From assembly GCA_944739405.2 (NCBI GenBank), contig OX123182.2:55369183-55433182 (forward strand): a stretch of DNA of 64,000 bases, in the 5' to 3' direction. Source of the DNA: Euclidia mi (taxonomy: Eukaryota > Arthropoda > Insecta > Lepidoptera > Erebidae). Both the position numbers and the translations under genes were made by a program. Positions 58,241 to 64,000 of the stretch are shown here, in pieces. The stretch's first letter is position 1; each line of letters opens with the position of its first letter. The notes under the pieces are model-generated. The model saw nothing but the letters and a program-made list of their open reading frames with translations. It was not told where the DNA came from and did not search any database.

Positions 58241-58439
58241 ATTTGCGAGGAGACGAAACACTCAACATCAAACAATAGATCTACCCATGTGGCCAGCGTG
58301 GTATAGTAGGTAAATCTTGCCGCTCGCATTCACCGAAAGAAAACCGTAATTATTGGATTGTAGGTTCTAAAGGTCGATCTCCTGACAGAGGGCACAGCTA
58401 AGCCAGACTATTTATGATATAACAAGAGTGACGTTCATG

Positions 58440-58525
58440 ATCTCAGTTGGAAGATCTTTACTGCTGGACATAGGCCGCTCCCAGGCTCTCCCCATTAACC
58501 GATCTTGATCCACCCATCCGAGGCA
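58440..58525 (-). pseudogene. RTE-type LINE C-terminal fragment
   Basis: On the minus strand the words encode SLGAAYVQQ after a degenerate DRS region, the same C-terminus in a shorter copy. Confidence 0.5.
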
Positions 58526-58529
58526 AGCA

Positions 58530-60137
58530 CTGTCATTATAGTCGTTGGTCATATATGTAAGTGACGCTACCACTCCATAAAGATAATTCATACCTCTTAC
58601 CAAGAAACTTTTAATCTCGATTCTTAGCATAGCGCTATGTTATTTTATTTGATGCTCTTACAAGACTTAAAGTTGTATCAATACGTAGAAGATCTAAGTT
58701 ATCTAAGAGTTATCTGCATTTTTAAACTCCGTACGTAAGAGCGTGCATCATTTTATTTATCGTTGAGTAAAGACGGCTGCTTAACTTTATTTGACGGAGT
58801 ACAGCGAAGATTGATATAGATACTTATAAAGTAGTACCTTTGAAGGTTTGACTGAGGAAAGTTTGGCACCCTAGATAACTTTGATATAAACTATGCAAGC
58901 GGCCTTCACGTGAATGACAGAAGCGATATTGTCTCCATATTCAATGATAAAAACTAATGGAATAGCCTTTTTAAAGTTATTACATACTTTTGTTAAATTT
59001 AAAAGTACGGTGGTCATTCTCTATGTTTCTTTTAGTTAAAACTTTGTATAAAATATCACACTTTGTTTCAATCTCTAACCTTTCAATGGTTAAACGTAGG
59101 TCAAAAATAAGGATGCAGTATTTTTAAGTGAAAACCCATAAGCATTTATTATATTCACTACAGAAAGAAATACATAGAGAGCAAGCCTAAATTTACATAC
59201 AAAATCATTAGCTCAATCTGGTTAATTGGCGCACTGTCAAAATTATTACTCGTGCCGAAACTGCTGAAAATATAATGTAAAATATTCACAGAAATGGATT
59301 TTATTTGGAATTTAAGCTAATGGGCGAGAAATAGAAAAAAGAACTCTGGCTGCATCTGTCACCCCGTTGCCTTCATTTAATCTTCCACAAACTGCATCAA
59401 AGTTGACATCGAGCTTTCCGATGATAACCACTTTAGCGCCATTAATACTTGTTTTACTTCAGCCCCAAATGGTACAAAAAATAAGAAAGTGTTCAAGTAC
59501 TCTAGTTTTTGTTTGGCTCATTTTATTTGATTAACAAAAACCTTTTGTACAATCCGCATGGACTGCCTAATGATAATCTGGTCTTTACGACCAACTTAAC
59601 CGTGTAAGCTATGTTTAAGTCGGCGTTTTTGTGCCATTCTCTATTTATCTAAGAAATGCGAGTGTATTCAGTACTCTTTCAGAATACCCAAAAAAAATTT
59701 TCCATCAGGCAAAATCTTCTAGTAAGCTGATAAAAGCTAAGTACGCCAACTTATACAGATTTTTGTGTACTTCTTACATTATATTTGCAAAATCTTCTTT
59801 AAGCTAGTATAAAGCTAAGGAATATGTATGTTTTTGGTTACTTTCAGTACAAAGATTACTCCACCTGAATTATTATTGGTCGGGGTTTCGTACCTAAAAG
59901 GGTATTAAATCAGACAACTACAGCACTCTAAGCACCAAGCGGAAAAACTGCAAGCTGGCTGCAATGCAAAATTGCAAAAAATAAAATATATTATGATAAT
60001 GCTCGTACAAGTCAGTGCCCTTCATAAAAAAACCACTATTAATATAGGTACGAAGCAACTAATTGGGGAAAACGAAGGACGAAAACAAATAGCAAATTTC
60101 AAGTGGAAACCATACCAATAAAATTAAGTTTTAACAG
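58530..60137. other. no feature recognised
   Basis: AT-rich sequence with no credible frame or element. Confidence 0.5.
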
Positions 60138-60870
60138 TTGAATATAAAAAGAGAAACATCGAATCAACAATCTGTGATAATTAAATTGAATAAGCAAAAC
60201 ATCAAACTTCTGAGTCACGTCTATAAGTTGTTTTCTAGAGTCATCACGAATCGTCTCGACAGCAAGCTAGACGACTTCCAGCCTCCCGAACAAGCCGGAT
60301 TCTGTAAAGGCTATAGTACCTTAGACCACATACATACGCTGCGGCAGGTTATACAGTAGTCCGAGGAGTATATATAACCAGCCTCTATGCTTGGCGATTG
60401 AGGACTATGAGAAAGCCTTTGATTCGATCGAAACCTGGGCAGTGCTGCAGTCTCTCCAGCAGTGCCAGTGTGTGTTGCCAGTGATGATCTACGGCGCTGA
60501 GACGTGGTCGCTAACTATGGGCCACATCCGAAAACTCAGGGTCACTCAGAGGCCGATGGAGAGAGCTATGCTCGGAGTTTCCTTGCGAGATCGAATCAGA
60601 AATGAGGAGATCCGCAGGAGAACCAAAGTCATCGACATAGCTCTCCAAATAGCCAGGCTGAAGTGACAATGGGCAGGGCACATAGCGCGAAGAACCGATG
60701 GCCGTTAGGGCAGGTGGGTTCTGGAGTGGCGACTACGTACCGGACGACGCAGCAGGGGTAGGCTTCCCGCAAGGTGGACCGACGATCTGGTTAAGATCGC
60801 GGGAAGCGGTAGGATGCGGGTGGCTCAAAATCGGTCTGAGTGGAGATCCTTGGGGGAGGCCTGCCATTAC
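60138..60870 (+). pseudogene. RTE-type LINE with internal deletion
   Basis: The RT start reads LLSHVYKLFSRVITNRLD and PPEQAGFCKGYSTLDHIHTL, then a stop near 60358. A second frame from 60391 has DYEKAFDSIETW (motif A) and jumps directly to CVLPVMIYGAETWSL, so motif B and YADD are deleted. The C-terminal region continues with RAMLGVSLRDRIRNEEIRRR, a TGA at 60664-60666, AGHIARRTDGR, and TGRRSRGRLPARWTDDLVK before ending near SLGEA. It belongs to the same RTE group as 9612-9790, distinct from the LINE at 48700. Confidence 0.8.
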
Positions 60871-60879
60871 AAGGTAGAA

Positions 60880-61325
60880 CAGAAAACTTGTCAAAAACAT
60901 TGCAGGCATGATAAATTCCTCAAGACTAAGCCAAAATAATGTACCTATGTACATCAAAAGAAAATAAGGTATAAAATTTATTAATACCTAACTAAATTAG
61001 ACGCCCGATCTAGTGTAATATTTTATTTTATTAAACTTCTGCTAAACTTGCAAATGAAAGTAAGTTTTGTTAAATTAATTGACTGGCTAATATGTTAATA
61101 TAATACCGAAGCGTCTATGAAACATTGACTTTTGTAAGTCCAAGTCAAGGCTTTGGAAGTTTGCCATGCTAAGAAAGGTTGCCTAAGAGGACGCTAGCAA
61201 GCTAGTATATTAAATACAGAAACAACCGTGTGCTAAACAGCTGGTTTGCGAAAGCGTATGAATGTTGCCTGGAAAAATTATCGTCTGTTTTTGTCTGAAA
61301 AAAATTGAATAAAATCTTTGTTGAT
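60880..61325. other. no feature recognised
   Basis: AT-rich sequence between LINE and gypsy remnants. Confidence 0.5.
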
Positions 61326-61770
61326 GTTCTAGATCCACTAATTTCGATTTTTTATTCAATTGTTTTTCATCTCCGGCCTCTTTTTAACCCTTACATTCCA
61401 TTCCTGAAGTTTCTAGAATTTTCTCATTTTTATTCGAAATATTTAAATATTCTTTTTTTTATATTTGCCAAACATTCATTAACATTTTTCGCATTTCATA
61501 AAAACTAAAATCCACATAACTAATGACTGAGATCTGAACCCACGCCCTCAGAACGTCAAGCAGATATGTCCGCACGGCCATTGCCTTGTTGTCAGTTAGT
61601 GGCGAATTCGGCGAACACTTGACAGAGTGTTTACGTCATCTAATTGAAAAATTTTCATGTCGCACCGGGTTCAGGGTCAGCGAACAGGTAACGCCACTGA
61701 CTGCTCCATCGATAGTTAAATCATTTCCATCCATGCGTTGTCGAACACGCAATTTTAGGGCTTTTCATCT
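61326..61770 (-). mobile_element. gypsy deletion derivative: LTR fragment joined to protease fragment
   Basis: 61326-61655 matches the gypsy LTR from CTAGATCCACTAATTTCGAT to ACGTCATCT, including the tRNA-Leu-like module (61516-61597). It is joined directly to 61660-61770, which matches protease-region sequence at 24798-24914 of the main element. The rest of the LTR and about 3.2 kb of pol are missing. Confidence 0.82.
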
Positions 61771-61789
61771 TAAAAATGAAACTAGCGTG

Positions 61790-61905
61790 CCCGAGAGTTC
61801 TCCACAATGTTCTCGAAAGGCATGTGAAATATGCCAACCTGGCCAGTGTGGTGGACTATTTGCTAACGTTTCTCATATTGGGAAGAGGCCTATGCTCAAA
61901 AGTGG
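61790..61905 (+). repeat. SINE tail fragment with GGCCAGTGTGGTGGACTA core
   Basis: Blocks GAGAGTTCTCCACAATGTTC, CCTGGCCAGTGTGGTGGACT and TTCTCATATTGGGAAGAGGC follow the order of a moth SINE family I recognise from memory; the copy near 27040-27240 may be the head side of the same family. Confidence 0.5.
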
Positions 61906-61909
61906 AAAG

Positions 61910-63244
61910 GATTATAAGACTCTTATCTTATAATGCCTTGTCTGATGATAATAACTAAAATTGTTTAGATATGTGTGTACTAGCAAACCTGTGTGATCTG
62001 ACAGACGTGAGCCATTATTCTCAAAAATCTTGACCCTGTAAGCCCACCAGTTGGTGAGATTAGACAGTAGTTGCTCTGGGAAATCGTTTTTGGTTAGACT
62101 AGAAAGTGGCCCTTCGGACAATAAGGCGAATTCTCTTGGATTTATGTTTTAGATGTAATCGGGATAAAACCCAGAATTAGAATAAATTCGATGGGTACTT
62201 AAAATTTCACTATACAAATATATAGGTATATATATTGAACACAAGATTACCTGTTCATAAAAAATACAATAGACACAAAAATCTGACAAACACTGCTTAG
62301 TAAACATGGGCGACAATGACTTTGTAAGAGAAGGTACGAGCTTAGTCTGATCTTCGAAACATTTACTTACGTCGAATTTTCTGGAAAAACAAATAAATGA
62401 CCTAGAAATGTCTATCTCTGTGGAAAAATGTGTTTACCTCACGGCAATATTTCCTGTGCTGTTAGTGAATGCTCGGAATTAGAAGTGACAACAAAAAGAA
62501 ATGGTAATACTACTAAAAGTGTTTCTATTTATCGTTCTTATTTGCAACTTTGTCCTGAATTACTTCTAGTTAAGAAAAAGTTTCATGAATAAACATTTCT
62601 TTTGCTACATTTGTTTTATAAAAAATCTACAATAGTTGCAAGAATTAACATTTGTTTTCAAAGTGATTAAAGCGTCTGATTATTTTTTTAGCGCTGTGCC
62701 TAGCGATGTTAAATAGTAAGCTTTGTTTTGAGAATAACTTTATAAAAAGCCTTTTAAAATTATTTTCACTTCGAAGAAAAAGCAAGCAGTTTAAGAAAAC
62801 ATTGAGCTAAAATGAATATCTTTTTATAACAAACGTAGGTAGGTACCTAGGTACTTAACTTAATAATGTTTCAACTACTATTATAAATCAGAATATTTTA
62901 ATTTATGGATGAATGTATAGCTGATAAATTGTCAAAATAACACATCTCTTGTCACAATAACCGACACCTTGCCGGCTGAAGCAACGCCAGTGATTTCACA
63001 AATTCTCGAGCGATCTTGCATTAAAACCCATATATAGTTGCAAATCCAAACCAAAACATTCGTAACAAATATATCCCGGGAGTGTAAAGATAGAAAATGT
63101 ACAGGTGGTGTAATTGATTGGCCTGAAAGACCTCGCTGCAACCTGCGCCATCAATTGTGAACCACTTGCTCGAGCGGCCCCATAGCTCCCGCTACCAACA
63201 ATATTAATACTCTAGAACAGTTAACTATTAGCGCATAGGTTGAT
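61910..63244. other. no feature recognised
   Basis: AT-rich sequence without a credible gene. Confidence 0.5.
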
Positions 63245-63252
63245 TGATTTTA

Positions 63253-63480
63253 CATACATACATACATAGACTCACGCCTGTTTCCCCGAAGGGGTAGGCA
63301 GAGGCATATTAAACGCCCACTTTTCGCCAGTGTTTTGATCCCACGTAATAGGTGGCGAGCCTATTGCCGCTTATTGGGACATTTTGTTTGCCAGAGCCTC
63401 GTCCGTTGATCGGCAGGTGCACCACTTGCAGGTGAGGTTGGCTTGGGACCCTAAGTTCTTGGTGGGAACCCTATGCACCC
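63253..63480 (-). mobile_element. SINE with non-tRNA head, minus strand, 8-bp target-site duplication
   Basis: Reverse copy of the SINE at 47087-47307 over its whole length, from (TACA)n and GACTCACGCCTGTTTCCCC to GGTGCACCACTTGCAGGTGA and CCCTATGCACCC. The repeat TGATTTTA at 63245-63252 and 63481-63488 is the likely target-site duplication. Confidence 0.85.
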
Positions 63481-63957
63481 TGATTTTAACCGTCGTTTAT
63501 ATACCTAGATCTTAAATTAATATAATAATATATACTTAGGTATTAATAATTATAATTTCGAAAGTGTGTTTGTATCTATGTTCTTTCTTACGTTACAACC
63601 GACGCGACGGAATGATTATGGTACGATATTTGTGTGTGCAGATAGTTATGAGGCTGGAGCGTGATAAAGGCTTTAACTAACTCTCATGCTTCCTTAATCT
63701 AGTGCTTCAATAAGATCGTTTTTATAGTGTCGACTTTACGATTCATGCGCATAATTTTTTACAAGGTGTAGCTACCAATTATAAAGCAAACATAATTATG
63801 TAGATAAATCTTATTTTGGCAATTTAATTATGTCCAATTTTATATACCGCTCTTACAAATATTACAAGGTGACAGTCGCATGTAACGCATAATGTCGTAT
63901 ATCTATTTACGATATGTAAGGCGTTGTTACAGTTTCTAAAATTAATATTTATGAAAT

Positions 63958-63998
63958 GTGTAACGTAATACTACGTATTGCGTTATAATATCTCGCAG
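63958..63998 (-). repeat. short dispersed repeat, inverse of 14145-14186
   Basis: Reverse complement of 14145-14186 with one substitution and a three-base gap. The copy lies at the window edge and may extend beyond it. Confidence 0.7.
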
Positions 63999-64000
63999 AC

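Overview
The window looks like lepidopteran (moth) nuclear DNA: AT-rich, with no bacterial gene organisation and no host gene I can prove. Nearly every readable protein belongs to a transposable element. Features pointing to Lepidoptera are tRNA-derived SINEs with a shared LINE-type tail, RTE-like remnants ending in the EAYVQQWT C-terminus, mariner copies, CR1/Jockey-type LINEs and a Ty3/gypsy element with a tRNA-Leu primer site. The species and these family assignments are inferred from recognition, not from a search.

Layout. 1-3345: CR1/Jockey-type LINE with three lesions and a TGACATT-rich 3' end. 3788-3916: perfect 42-bp palindrome and a 52-A run. 4945-5195 and 8198-8418: tRNA-derived SINEs. 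6675-7625: broken mariner. 9612-12146: RTE remnant, then a Jockey-type LINE on the minus strand. 12250-18350: anonymous DNA with repeat tails and a degenerate 18-bp repeat. 19812-20300: second broken mariner. 20716-26919: gypsy element on the minus strand with both LTRs. 27040-32070: SINE remnants, a possible host 5' exon, a gypsy fragment and a 120-bp minisatellite, the last two inside 97-bp inverted repeats. 35140-36790: decayed LINE. 37137-40645: two oppositely oriented pieces of an RTE-like LINE sharing a 49-bp segment.

43243-52093: two oppositely oriented copies of a repeat built from ~310-bp units. The large minus copy carries three retroelement insertions with target-site duplications, one being a SINE split by an RTE-like LINE with an intact 784-codon frame. 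Between the copies, at 45618-46001, lies a 384-bp element with perfect 103-bp terminal inverted repeats and 10-bp flanking repeats, resembling a Mutator-type MITE. 52100-57684: a CR1-type LINE with both ORFs open, the best candidate for a recently active element. 57685-64000: RTE, gypsy and SINE remnants, including a second complete copy of the 47-kb SINE.

Functional links. Two SINE families with different heads end in the same ~40-bp tail as the RTE-like LINE, which suggests that LINE mobilises both. The gypsy LTRs contain a tRNA-Leu-like sequence with box A/B motifs, and the element's primer-binding site matches the 3' end of tRNA-Leu. The long anonymous stretches show no supported gene.
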